NCBI GenBank assembly: GCA_921293015.1
Contig: OV121082.1
Span: 21,121,748-21,185,747, forward strand
Direction: 5' to 3'
Source: Phorcus lineatus
Taxonomy: Eukaryota > Mollusca > Gastropoda > Trochida > Trochidae
DNA length: 64,000 bases
Part shown: one piece after another, positions 49,640 through 60,618 of the stretch
How the letters are laid out: every line of letters begins with the position of its first letter
Position numbering within the stretch: position 1 is the stretch's first letter
Program-made: the position numbers and the translations under genes
Notes under the pieces: generated by a model
What the model saw: only the letters and a program-made list of their open reading frames with translations
The model's database searches: none
Told to the model about the DNA's origin: nothing

Positions 49640-49735
49640 GCGATGGGGTTTTTTTTAGGGACTGAAATGGGGGTTTTTCCTTCTCAATGGGGATTTTTAA
49701 GGTCTTAAATGGGGGGTTTCCTTTTTTTGCGGAAC
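49640..49735 (+). repeat. short G-run/T-run low-complexity repeat
   Basis: Four consecutive atgggg-plus-T-run units (gatggggttttttttaggga, aatgggggtttttcc, aatggggatttttaa, aatggggggtttcc). Strand-asymmetric; able to form G-rich structure on the + strand. Confidence 0.6.
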
Positions 49736-49979
49736 ATATGATTTATCGTATTTAAAAATAACAAATAACTTTATATTGTGACATTAAAATGTATAAGAAT
49801 CAAGACAGTTATTTCTAACATAAAACATAAAAACCTTTTAAACAGGATCTCAATAATTTACATGAGAAGTCTGTGACTGTCATGCAAAATTATTTTTGTT
49901 ATTATTATCTTAATCAGCTTAGATTGAATTATCACTTAAATCTGACATCAAAATAAGACAAGAGTAAGATTTCATTTAG

Positions 49980-51010
49980 AATAGTCCAAGTCTTTGATCG
50001 TCATATTGAAATTTACAAATAACAGATCGTTTGTAAGTTTTTACGGATCGATGAGAGGACGCTGTTTACAAATGCACTTCTTGCAGTAATAGAAGTGTTG
50101 ATGAACGGCTGTTTATCGACAGTGCCTGAATGAATGATCGAGCGTGTTTCTTTCACGAAAATTTAACCGAAATTTCAAATATTTTAATCTATCCTAACTC
50201 ATTAAAACATCAATAATATGTTTTGTTTACAAATATTCTCCCTAAAACATTAATTAGATCGTGTTTCTAAAACGATGTACGAAAATACGACTCCGGACTG
50301 CAAAGTTGGGCGATACACATGGTCGTGATAATTTCATGAAAACATATTACCGATCCATCATAAAATGTTTATATAAAACATAATCTGTTTAGCAGTTATT
50401 CGTATTTTATTAAAATAACGAAACATAAAATAAATGATTTTATTTATTCATATATTACTCGAAGAATGACAATCGTAAGGAAAATCATGGACACGAGAGC
50501 ATAATTTCAATGTTATTTGTCGTTAAGAAAAGGCATTGATTTTCCAAATGGTGTTTCCTTTTTGTAGCTCCTGTAAGATAATGTTCACGACTACAACGTT
50601 TATTTTCGGTAATTTGTGCGAATATAAAAAAAATTTAAGTTTAAGAGGTATGTTGTCGATCTTTATTAGTCTATCATTATGATATTGTAATGTCTTATCA
50701 TCAACTTAAACATAATTCAACGAGCTTCATCTATCCTAGAGGAATAAAAACTACTCAGTAATTAATTCTCGAATCACCGGTGTACAATAACAACGTGCTC
50801 TTGTGATCGTATTTCTGACAAATATTCGTTTTAATTTTGACTTAAAAATATTGACAAGTTTGAAAGTTTATCAAATCGAAGATTTAAAATAGGTAACACA
50901 GCCTCAGAAAAATTATTTTTAGCACTTCTGTTAAAATCGGGGTTGTTTCATACCCGATCGCGTACGCAGGTTAAGCGGCCTGAAATCGGGTAAACCCGCT
51001 GAAATCGGGT
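49980..51010. other. CpG-rich but AT-rich non-coding block
   Basis: By hand count about 46 CpG occur in 1.03 kb, against about 7 in the preceding kilobase. That is above what base composition alone predicts, whereas the rest of the window is depleted. There is no long frame. It ends with a small direct repeat (ctgaaatcgggtaa at 50979 and 51000). It may be a recently arrived, not yet methylation-decayed insertion or an unmethylated regulatory element. No terminal repeats or target duplication were found. Confidence 0.7.
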
Positions 51011-51699
51011 AATATACCATGTATGTGTAGACCTGTCTTTTCAGGTGTCAAAAATGTCTCTATACTCATCTCCAAATGGCTTTATGCTTGATTATTCATT
51101 AAAAGATAATTATATACAAAATATATCATGTGCAGTAAACCTGCAAAGTGATTATTTAAATCTAGCTTTCATCACACACAAAAAATGCATTAAGAAAGAC
51201 CAAACTTTTAGATAAAAATGAAAATATCTGAGCAATATTTAGATTGTCTCATACGTTTTCCATCCAGCATAAACTGTAAAGTAATATTGATTGATTTCAG
51301 CTCAGGAGAAATTGGAATATCATATTTGCTCTTTTCACAATGGAAATGATTCATTTTGTATGTATGATCAATTTCCGTTCTGAAAGTGTCTGCAAAATCT
51401 CCTTAGAAAAAGGTATCATTTTGAATAATTTTCTGTGATTGTATCTGGTTTTTTTATCATTGTCTTTATTTCAAGAAACAGCTTCATTCTATGACTCACG
51501 TAGAGCATTTAGTCAAAGAGTTCCCAATGAAACCTAGTGATTTTAACAAATCATCTAAAGTAACCCTAAAATAACTTAAAACAATGAAAAGACAATCAAG
51601 AAACATAAACGCTTATCCAAGATCCCTAATTTGACCTACATTCTATAATCCCCATAAGTCAATCTTTAAGGCAATGACATCATCAGTAACATCTTTTTC

Positions 51700-52440
51700 C
51701 AGTGTTTGGCGCCATGTATCCTTCAGTTTAGTATTTGGTGCTGTAAAACTTTAAGTTCAATCTTTGGTGCCCTGAAACTCTTAGATACATATTTGGCGCC
51801 CTGAAACCCTTAGAGCAATCTTTGGTGCCATGAAACCCTTAGTTCAATCTTTGGTGCCCTGAAACTCTTAGATAAATATTAGGCACCCTGAAACCCTTAG
51901 TTCAATCTTTGGTGCCCTGAAACCCTTAGTTCAATCTTTGGTGCCGTGAAACCCTTAGTTCAATTTTTGATGCTGTGAAACCCTTAGTTCAATCTTTGGT
52001 GCCGTGAAACCCTTAGACAAATATTTGGCGCCCTGAAACCCTTAGTTCAATTTTTTGTGCCATGAAACCCTTAGTTCAATCTTTGGTGCCGTGAAACCCT
52101 TAGTTCAATCTTTGGTACCCTGAAATCCTTAGTTCAGTCTTTAATGCCATAAAACCCTTAGTTTAGTCTTCAATGCCATAAAACCCTTAGTTTAGTCTTC
52201 AATGCCATAAAACCCTTAGTTTAGTCTTCAATGCCATAAAACCCTTAGTTTAGTCTTCAATGCCATAAAACCCTTAGTTTAGTCTTCAATGCCATAAAAC
52301 GCTTCGTTCAGTCTTTGTTGCAATGAATCCATCAGTTTATTGTTTTGTGCCATAAACCCTTAGTTCAGTCTTTTGAGTCATTTAAAAAGTTAATACTTGG
52401 AGCCATTAAACCCTCACTTCAGTGTTTGATGTCATGAAAA
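51700..52440 (+). repeat. 29-bp minisatellite, about 25 units
   Basis: The unit is ttcaatctttggtgccctga followed by aacccttag (29 bp). From about 52140 a second version takes over (tttagtcttcaatgccataa plus aacccttag), with five nearly identical units starting 52162, 52191, 52220, 52249 and 52278. The edges decay gradually. The two subtypes in separate blocks show local homogenisation. Confidence 0.95.
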
Positions 52441-53124
52441 CTTCAATTAATGTGATGCCATCAGACCTACATGCAACTTAATGCTTTATCTATCAATGTC
52501 TTGTGTATGAATTTAAAGGGAATTAACTCTATCATTGTTATGTTTGATGTAATGAAAACATTAATGAATTATATTTCCAAAATACAAAATCTTTCACTTT
52601 GAGACTTAAAGGAAACCTTGATATGATGATTTGGCATGCACCTTTGCCTAGTGTTGGTTATCAAACACAGACAATTTGTCTGCCATTCTCTTTGATATCA
52701 TGAAAACTTCCATACAATCAATTCTTGCCATGATCCATGAATATCCCCTACTGTGACCCAATTCTTCCCCAATTCCTGCAAGCTGGTCCCTTTGATGGAA
52801 AACTCCCCTCCATCTCTTGGACAGGTAGGACCCAACTGAAGTATAACAGAAGCTCGTTAGTGAGCGCTAGGTCAGTTGCAGTTCAGGTGTGTAAAAATAG
52901 CGCCAAAACCATTCCATCCACCTCCTTACAGTCAACACTGCTTTAAATACTCTCCTCTGACCAATGAGGAATCTAGACTTGCAGGAACTCTTGGAGTGCT
53001 GACTTTGGAAATTATATCTTTGTTTCGGTGCTTACCAATATCAGCATCTTTGAACGGTATTTAAAGTTGCTGTATAGGAGTATGAACATTTTCTGGATAA
53101 CAACGTCTTTATTTTGAAAATCAT
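52441..53124. other. no gene firmly recognised
   Basis: A GC-richer patch at 52.74-52.95 kb carries overlapping frames of 62-69 codons and the word cttggacag|gtagga, which looks like a splice donor. No acceptor or family could be matched. Confidence 0.3.
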
Positions 53125-53200
53125 GATGTCACATGCCGCCTGATGAAGGAGTAAGCAATTCTCTTGAATGCTGTGATTTTCACAATAAAGAAGTTGTTTC
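53125..53200 (+). ncRNA. hammerhead-ribozyme-like motif
   Basis: Order: TCACA (53129-53133), internal loop, CTGATGA (53140-53146), AGGAG, 9-nt loop, CTCTT, GAA (53166-53168), TGC, TGTGA (53172-53176). TCACA/TGTGA can form stem I and AGGAG/CTCTT stem II (one G-U pair) on either side of the invariant boxes. The expected GAAAC-GTC is altered to GAATGC, so activity is doubtful. The motif is followed by ttttcacaataaagaagttg, shared with the palindromes at 48.8 and 60.1 kb. Compact hammerheads of this type are carried by Penelope-like elements and retrozymes; no reverse transcriptase remains here. Confidence 0.5.
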
Positions 53201-53696
53201 TTCTTATCTATGATATACATTTACATACCCATAAACATACATTACAATAAAGAGGTTGTTACTCAGAAAATCTTATTTTCTAAGAATTCTGTGTTTTTCA
53301 TTCTCTAGGTTTAATTTATTCCTTGTCCATCAAAAGTCTGCTTGAAATTCTTTCCTAATCACCAATGTGGTTTCAAGACTTGCATCATCTTTGGATAACT
53401 TTTCAAAAATGTATTTAAAAGTGACTGTTGTGAGAAAATGTTGAATTTGTTTTTATTTACAATCACTATTGTTAGTGAGAATGATGTCTTTTTTCCCATC
53501 AAATTCTTACCACCACTGCTTTAGATCCTATTTTAATGACATTATAATTCTTGTTTATTTCTTCAAGAAATTTAATGACATTTGAAATGATGTCCACACA
53601 AGAGCTAACCTCTACACATTTACTAAACAAAAATTTTGTATTATATTTCCATTTTACTATTTTGTCTACCCTATTATTTTGTTTGATTCACTGAGA
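53201..53696. other. no feature seen
   Basis: A second weaker aataaagaggttgtta word (53247) follows the hammerhead-like motif and may mark a duplicated tail. Otherwise plain AT-rich DNA. Confidence 0.35.
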
Positions 53697-53820
53697 ATAC
53701 TAAACAACATACTGTTTGATAAAAATATTGTGAAACAGTGAGTGGTTTGGTATCGAGCAAGTGAAAGTGAGTTGAAGAGTTTCATAAAAATGTTGTCAAA
53801 CAAGATTTACAGAGTTTAGA
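53697..53820. mobile_element. foldback element (family F1), copy 2
   Basis: Imperfect inverted repeat: left arm ctaaacaacatactgtttga and taaaaatattgtgaaac; right arm gtttcataaaaatgttgtca plus aacaag...gagtttag. The loop tcgagcaagtgaaagtgag resembles the acgagcgaaagcaag loop at 32.2 kb, showing both belong to one dispersed family. Confidence 0.55.
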
Positions 53821-54859
53821 AAAAAATTTTATTCACCGTCGTGTATCAAAGAAAAATCATGAAAATCGCTCAAATTACCATTACTGCAGCGCAGCTAACA
53901 TTGTGATATAAGTGAAGTTTATGATGTACCATGACATCCTTCAGCACACGATGTTATGACACAGTGTTTTATAATATTATAGATTTCATAATTGAAAGTA
54001 ACTTCATTTGGCAAGATATAAATCTAATTTCAAGCTCTTTTTACATTTCAATTAATCAATATCATGACTTATTTCTGTATAAAAACATTTCAAATGTTTT
54101 GTCATAGACATTCTACCATTCCTGGAATTACTTATATTCTTAGGAAAATCAAATACAGTCTATCATGAGAATAACCCAGTTATCCAAGTTTCTCCGAATC
54201 TCCCTATTCCCTGAACATTAGAGACAAGCTGAGTTAATACTTTACTAATGGAAGAGACGGGAGACAGGATTCTGTAAAGGAAATGACATAAGCTATGAAT
54301 ATTCATAACAATCTATTGGGAATGATAAAGCAATATGCTATCTGTTTTTTGTCTGATGTGAATGATTTGTTTAATGGATGAATATTTGATGAAATTGGAG
54401 AGTTATGTTGTCCAAAGAATCACAACAGTCCTTGGGGATAGTAAATGAGCTGATGTGTAATACAATTATTGTCAAACAATAAGAAGTAGGTAAAATGCGT
54501 ACAGTAAGTCTCAGAAATTACATTTTTGGTGAAATTTGTATTTCAATCTTACATACATCCAACTACATATTTTAGTAGAAATGAATGCAATTTAGAAATT
54601 AAACAAAAGTATAATTATATTTGGGATGGAATAATATGCAATAGTGTAAATTCTTGTACATTTTTTTGGTCAAGTTTTTTTTGCGATGCACTGACCTTGC
54701 CAACAGCAAACCAACTCAACCACCAGACATTAGTACATTGGAATTAATGTACATTTCTCAGACTGAGGAATTATGAGTAAGATGTAGAACTTGTACAAGA
54801 TGGAGTTATGTGGTATGGTTTATCAAATAATTTCATTATCATTTAGTTTGTTTAGCTTG
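53821..54859. other. no feature seen
   Basis: AT-rich; one 73-codon frame without motif. Confidence 0.4.
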
Positions 54860-55200
54860 TCTGGCTTGAGAGGTCCATCCATCAATCAGTCTGTTAAATT
54901 TTCACTATTTCGACTTCTTCTCTGAAACCATTGACTCAAGAACTCTGAAATCTTGTGTACAGACGCCTTAGCTAATGGGGATAATGATTTATAAATTTGG
55001 TGACCCTGCTACCCCCAATAATGCCCACATGGGCCACGTCCTGAGAATCTATAAATTTCATCTTTTCTCTCCAGAAACAAAAGTCCTAGAAATATTAAAC
55101 CTTTTGTACAGACTCCTTATCTTATGGGGATTCTAATTAATAGATTTTGTTATTCTTTGCCTCTCATATGGTGAGCCTTTGACCATTTGTATAATAGATT
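54860..55200 (+). repeat. dispersed repeat family R1, second locus
   Basis: Two units with cttgtgtacagacgccttag and ttttgtacagactccttatc, followed by atggggat and a tttggtgaccctg-like word. Related to 18.4-18.86 kb and 62.58-62.80 kb. Confidence 0.55.
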
Positions 55201-55649
55201 ATAGATAGTCTGATGAGCTACAGAGCCAGTGGTTCTGTTTGTTCTAATATGACTTTAAATATGTCAGTTATATGAAAGTTAATATTACTGTCGATGCTCT
55301 GAGTTCATGCAAACCTATGTAGGTCTATATCTAATAAGTTGTATATAAATATGTATGTGCAATTTAGAAATTGTCAAAAAAATGTTCATGAATAATTTCA
55401 TGACACAAGGAAATTGGAATCATAACTTTATATATTGATTTAAAGGAAGTTAGCATCCATGTTCCCTTAGGAATAGAGGTGTGAATTCATGAATATTTTC
55501 ACTCCTCATTACATCAATCTGTTATGATGAAATGATTTCATCAGATTTAATGTTGTTTGTGAGTGTGTTTTGCAAATCTGTGGTTGTTATGTTGTCCTTT
55601 TATTGAGGAAGATCAGAAATTCAATTGATCCTAAGTCAAGAGAGATGGT
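55201..55649. other. no feature seen
   Basis: No element or exon recognised between the R1 repeat and the next SINE. Confidence 0.4.
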
Positions 55650-55987
55650 TCTTATATGACCGGAGGCGGAATAGCGCAGTGGTTAGTGCATTCGGCTTCG
55701 TATCAAGAGGTCTGTGGTTCGAATCCTGCTAGAGGCTCGGCAACTTTGCCAACTCTTCAGTAGAGAACTGTTCTACACGCAGTAAGGTCTGGGTGCAATG
55801 CTACACTGAATTTCAGCGCAGTACCAATCATGGTTTGCTATGTCCAGCCCATGTTCGCAGGTTTCACCACAATGTATAACCACGGTGGTGTTGTGGGCTT
55901 TCTCCCTGCAATAATACTAGCTGCCGTGATTTAAGGGAAATAGTTTTGAAAGCGGTGTTAAACCCAACCTCACATCACCTCTTATAT
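55650..55987 (+). mobile_element. tRNA-derived SINE (family A), copy 6, full length with 8-bp TSD
   Basis: Complete copy: A box tagcgcagtgg, B box ggttcgaatcc (intact), body with a short insertion (caactttgccaactcttcag), tail gcggtgttaaac and ctcac-like repeats. The flanking direct repeat is tcttatat (55650-55657 and 55980-55987). Several CpG positions have changed to TG/CA, pointing to methylation decay. Confidence 0.9.
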
Positions 55988-57073
55988 CATCCATACATCA
56001 TTGAATGAAATAAGTGCTTACTCATTTAAAGCCTGCATTTACTCTATAAGGATTAGTTTAAACTTGTCATTGTTCATTTTAGAAAAGAAAAATCACTTGG
56101 TAATGTTTGTTTGGTCTCTTATGGTAACGGTTTGAACCCTGACCTTGTTGTCCAATATCGTGATAGGGATGGGAGTTTTGTTACCCTGCCTGGTATTTAG
56201 AATTATGAGGATAGGATAGGGCTCTATCAGATGCTGCAATGTGGCTGCTAGTTTCAAAATACACAAATCCAATATTTCCATTTTTATAGAAAAAAAGAAC
56301 CTTTGTCATTATGCTGATCACTAGATTATCGTATATTTCTTTCCCAGTTTATTTCATACACTGCAAATTAAATTGATAATTATCTCTTTATACATACATG
56401 CGTTGTTTGCAGTTATGAATATAAGAACAAATTGACAAAATTTGAAAAGTTATTTATAATCTCAAATTTTGAATTTCACATTTTATTTGAATTATGAATG
56501 TTAATTTCTTTATTCTTACATATTGTCCTTGGAAATATAAATATACAAACAAATGAAAATAATTTAAAATTCAATCAGTTCTTTTTTTTTCATATCTTAT
56601 TTGTAGTATGAATTGCACATAAATGTTTTTAAAATCAACAAGCAACTCACCATATTGAAAATGAGGCAAGGCGTCAATTATGAGATACACTATAAATTCT
56701 ATGTTACGCATGAATTACACATATGCATTATCAAAGAACACTGGTTAGTCAGCGTGAAATCTGCGTAGCTTTAAACTTGCTATCTTTGTGACTAAAACGC
56801 TTAATAAGCTACTGAGGGTGTTTTAGTGCATAAGATTGTTACTAAAGGTGCATTGAGTCAAAATGCTCCCACAACTTTAATTACCTGTTAGTCATTGTAA
56901 TACCTGATGTTGATCAATATGATGTAGTTAGTATAGAAAATCTGTAGGATGGGTTAAAATATCATATTCATATTTGTTGCTGTTTAGTCATAATGGCTAA
57001 TATTAATATGATTGCCTTTTATGTGAAAGTGAATTATGTAACTCATTAATCAACATTATGATTAAGGGGACAT
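55988..57073. other. no gene recognised
   Basis: AT-rich DNA. A 62-codon minus-strand frame at 56.1-56.3 kb has no motif. Confidence 0.4.
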
Positions 57074-57187
57074 TTTGGGCAGGTTTTCTGGTATCGTTTA
57101 GTTGGACATCCCTTGGGCTCAGTTAATTGCTAGAGTGTCAAAGGTTTGAATCCCAATGAAGGTGATATCACTATAACTTTTGTTATA
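57074..57187 (+). mobile_element. decayed solo LTR-like unit related to the 32.8-kb TRIM
   Basis: The order gggcagg, cttgggctcagtta, gctagagtgt, ggtttgaatccc (B-box-like), gaaggtgatatcactataac, ttttgttata parallels the 144-bp LTR at 33.1 kb (gtggcaggg, tttggctgaatc, ggtagagtgt, ggttcgactcc, ggaggtgatctcacaatcac, ttctgttaca). The anticodon-arm part is deleted. Neither primer-binding site nor second LTR is visible. Confidence 0.45.
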
Positions 57188-57469
57188 TGTTGCCTTGTTG
57201 TTGTAAGGTGCAATTTAGTAATTGGTAATTTAGTAAAGGTTGTCCCATTTTTAGATTGCTTTAGTAGTAAAGTTGCATTAGATCTTTTAATACTGTTTGA
57301 AAACTTTTGCTTTGACAAATTGATGTGCTGTTTGTACTGTTGTTGCTGTAACTTGTGTGTGGGTTTGAATTCTGCCAGAGACTTTACCAAAATGTGGTAC
57401 AAGAATCTACTTTTGCACATGATTCCAGATATAACAGTGTTTCCAAATAGATATGACATGTATTTCTGA

Positions 57470-57606
57470 AAATGTGTAAAGATTAAATAATTTTGAATTA
57501 ACATCTTATATCAACATATATTTTGCATAAACTATGTAAATGTGTAAAGATTAAATAGTTTTGAATTAACATCTTATATCAACATATATTTTGTATAACC
57601 TAATAT
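57470..57606 (+). repeat. tandem duplication, 68-bp unit
   Basis: aaatgtgtaaagattaaata starts at 57470 and 57538. Both copies run on through gaattaacatcttatatcaa and catatattttg with only a few differences. Confidence 0.9.
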
Positions 57607-58299
57607 TTAATTTGAAAAATTTGAAGCAATAAACATTCCCACAAAAATGTACTACCATGCCTTTAAATTTCTTTGATATTTGAAAAAGAAATTATTATTA
57701 GTCATCAATATCTTTAATCATATAACTGTTCTTTTGGATATCTCAAAGCCACAATCCTCAGATAAGTCGTCTAGAATTATTTTCTTTATATAAGTTTCAA
57801 TCGCTCTCTTAGGAATTGGGGATGATTTTCAGGATTTGTAACAGAAGCTTAACTAGAAATCATCAGTTGCTATGAGGATTATTTTTAGGTAAAACAATAT
57901 TGATAATTTGAAAGCAACACCATGATTTGTTGAGAGAAGATACTGTATTTCGTGTTTTCTTCAAGCTGAAGAGATATCTACAAGGCAGTAGATACTAAAA
58001 AAGCACAGCAAGAACATAAAAATGTCTCATATTTTCCAGAAAATACAAAAGTAAAGTAAATTCGATAATTTGACACATGCGTTACTCATCAGACGATTTT
58101 TTTTGCATGTGTTTTTTAAATCAAGTGCTTTGGGAATAAAATCTGGACGTCTGCCAGAAAGAATTTTACATCCTCTTAACAAATGTATGTCATATTTTAT
58201 ACCTGAATTTATCATACAGGAATCATAGCAATTTCTCATATCCCAAATAGAATGGATTGGTGAGTTAATCTGGAATATAAACACTGTGATTAAATCATG
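57607..58299. other. no feature seen
   Basis: AT-rich, unremarkable; an 85-codon minus frame has no motif. Confidence 0.4.
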
Positions 58300-58830
58300 A
58301 TCTCCGTGTAGGTAAATCTTCTATCCTTCCCACTTTGTATATATAGAAAACTGAGGTCGGAGGATGACTCATCCGAGATTCTTACCTCTCCCCCTTCCCC
58401 TCCCCATAAATCCCCCGTTACCCTCCCTGATGGTTCCAGGTTGGCGGCAACAAGTGGGAGACTCCGACATAATCTAACTCAGGTAGTCGTAGACTAAATT
58501 ACCACCAGGTGGCGACGTGGAAGTCGAGATGTAGGTATATCTACCAAGGTTGGAAATTGTCATCTACCTGTGCAAAGCCTTCCTGAGTTTCCTCGTTAAG
58601 TTACCTTGACCACCTGTCCCCCCTCCGAGAGGATCTGCCCCTTGACCTTGCCAGTGACCTTAGAGTTGCCTTATTTGGGCAAATTGTTTGGCTTGATGGG
58701 AAATCTGATACAATGAGTGTAGTGGTAGTTTACCTCCAAGCAGGAGAGTTCCACATATCAAGGGAGGGGGGAGAGGGGAGAGGGAGGGAGGGATGGGGAA
58801 ACAGCCTCGACTGCTTGATGTAGTGACAGG
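58300..58830. promoter_or_regulatory. GC-rich patch, candidate regulatory element
   Basis: Sharp rise in GC against the AT-rich background, with C-runs (ctcccccttcccctccccat), repeated CACCTG/CAGGTG/CAGGTA E-box-like words (58481, 58506, 58565, 58610), a CTCF-like site and a purine-rich tract (gggaggggggagagggg, 58761). No open frame spans it. An enhancer, insulator or distal promoter is plausible but unproven. Confidence 0.35.
58502..58516 (+). promoter_or_regulatory. CTCF-like binding site
   Basis: ccaccaggtggcgac matches the CTCF core (CCASYAGRKGGCRSY) at every position. It lies in the GC-rich patch, where insulator or enhancer function would make sense. CTCF is conserved across bilaterians; binding here is inferred. 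Confidence 0.4.
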
Positions 58831-59718
58831 CTACACCATACCAACTTGCTCCTATCTCTTACTCTGAATATATCTACCTTGATGCTCCCTCGATTCGCTC
58901 TTCATCTTGCTGCCTTCAATCCTAGACTTTCTCGCTGTCTCACTTAGTCATTTCGGTCTTGGTCTCCAGCCGCTAAAGATCAGGAACTAGATTTTTGAAG
59001 CTCTCTAAGTACTTACAACAATCTTAGTGCTAAGAATGCCATGAAAATCTAGGCCCAGATATTTGTTAAAATTTTGGGTTTGAATATCTTCCTCCTTGCA
59101 TGTTTTTTTCAATCTTACTTCTTTATTCCATCTTCATCACCTTTATACTCTTGGGATCAACCTTAGATTCTAAAAGCTAATGATACATAAGTTTCAATTT
59201 TGGTTCCATCCAATTTTAGCAAGATTCCTTCTTGTTTGTTTATCAGAGTCTCTCATGCACTCAGATTCTATAATTTCACTTTGCTTTTATCAGTTCGATA
59301 TCAAAGAAAATTAGAAATCGAGTATGTTTTTCAAGATTTGATTTTTATTTTGAGGGACTGAAATCTGGTCACTGTTTTCTGATCTGTTTTATCTACCATG
59401 TATTTTCTACCTTGTAAGTTAGTTGATCCCAACTGAGAGACTTTCTGTATGTCTCCTGATCACTCTTAGCACATCAGGAAAAGGCCTTGGCCGTCAATTG
59501 ATAGTCAAACATTATTCCTTAAATGAAAAATATGTTCCTTACACCTTGAAATGACTCTCCAAAACCCTCGAACAAACATATGTTTAAGGGCCAGAGATCA
59601 CATGAAAACAAAAAATATCTTCCAATTGCAAGGGTATCTTTTTAACCAAGAAAAGCAGTTTCCAAATGTTCCGAATGTTAAATGCTAGGCTATGTGAATC
59701 TATTTCCCTACCTTACAT
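58831..59718. other. no gene; one small palindromic repeat
   Basis: At 58986-59051, ctagatttttgaagctctct ... aatgccatgaaaatctag has short terminal inverted repeats (ctagatttt/aaaatctag) and an inner ctaagta/ttagtgctaag. It may be a very small MITE. Nothing else is evident. Confidence 0.35.
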
Positions 59719-59945
59719 GATTTAAAAATAATAATAATAATGATAAATGTGCATTTGTATGGAGCTTTTTCCATGTACAAGGCACATGCTCAAAGCGCTA
59801 AACATTTATTACCCTGAGGGAATTGTACTTTCGATGCAGCTTCTAAGTAGATCCATATATCCCGTATTCAGGTACCCATTTGTACAGCTGGATGCACTGA
59901 GTGCAATGTGGATGAAGTGCCTTGCCCAAGGACACAACACAGTGT
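59719..59945 (-). mobile_element. tRNA-derived SINE (family B), copy 2, 5'-truncated
   Basis: Minus-strand copy of the ATT-tailed SINE. The tail appears as aataataataataatgataa (59727 onward), the 3' block as gcacatgctcaaagcgctaa, then caggtacccatttgtacagc, ggatgaagtgccttgcccaa and gacacaacacagtg. The tRNA-like head is missing, so it is a typical 5'-truncated insertion. The + strand frame here is repeat-derived. Confidence 0.88.
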
Positions 59946-60033
59946 AAAGGTGTTGTGTTGTGGAATGCTTAAATTTTGCATGAACACAACAAATTATGAT
60001 TAAATGTATGTATCATATCGATTCTTCTCATGA

Positions 60034-60112
60034 AAAGTAATTTTTATGGATAAACAACTTCTTTATTCAGAATAAAGAAGTTGTTTATCCATAAAAATTG
60101 TCTTTACTTTTC
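60034..60112. mobile_element. palindrome related to the 48.8-kb element
   Basis: Arms of about 37 nt around ctttattcagaataaag; left gaaaagtaatttttatgg plus ataaacaacttc, right its inverse with one short insertion. The right arm holds aataaagaagttgt (60071-60084). The following catcaacttctagaatgcc matches the flank after the 48.8-kb palindrome (accaacttctacattgcc). The hammerhead-like centre of the other copy is deleted here. Confidence 0.6.
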
Positions 60113-60618
60113 ATATCATCAACTTCTAGAATGCCAATCAAAGATGATTCTTCTCATATATAACAACCAGAAACTAGAAGACTGATAAGCAGTGGCTGTA
60201 TTTTTGCAATTACAATTTCAAATTGTCAGTTCAAGTTTGATTTCTGGAGATTCCTATATTACAAATAGCAAAAAATGGATAATAATTCTAAGGGTGAATT
60301 GATTTCAAATAAAGTTTAAAGATGTTCATGGTCCTGAGCAAAGCTCAATTTACCGCTCTCAATGAAGTTCAGCAGCATCGGCCATGGCTCACCGTATGAG
60401 TGGGTTTCTGCGTCAAAGTTGAATTGATTGAGAGTTTGAAGGGTGATTTACTGCCCCTCACTGACATGCAAGATAAAAGACTTTTGGTGTCAACCTGGAC
60501 AAGAGACTTTATTCAAAATGTACCTCTGATCACAAATCAGGGTACCTGGTGAAAGGGTTTGTTGTTGGTGACCTTCTAGCAACGAATACTTCCACTGAGC
60601 CAGACGAAGGTAATAATA
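60113..60618. other. no feature seen
   Basis: No exon or repeat recognised. Confidence 0.4.

Noticed and set aside
57130-57504. Opposed frames of 124 and 107 codons
   Set aside because: They overlap on opposite strands, cover a decayed LTR-like unit and show no protein motif.
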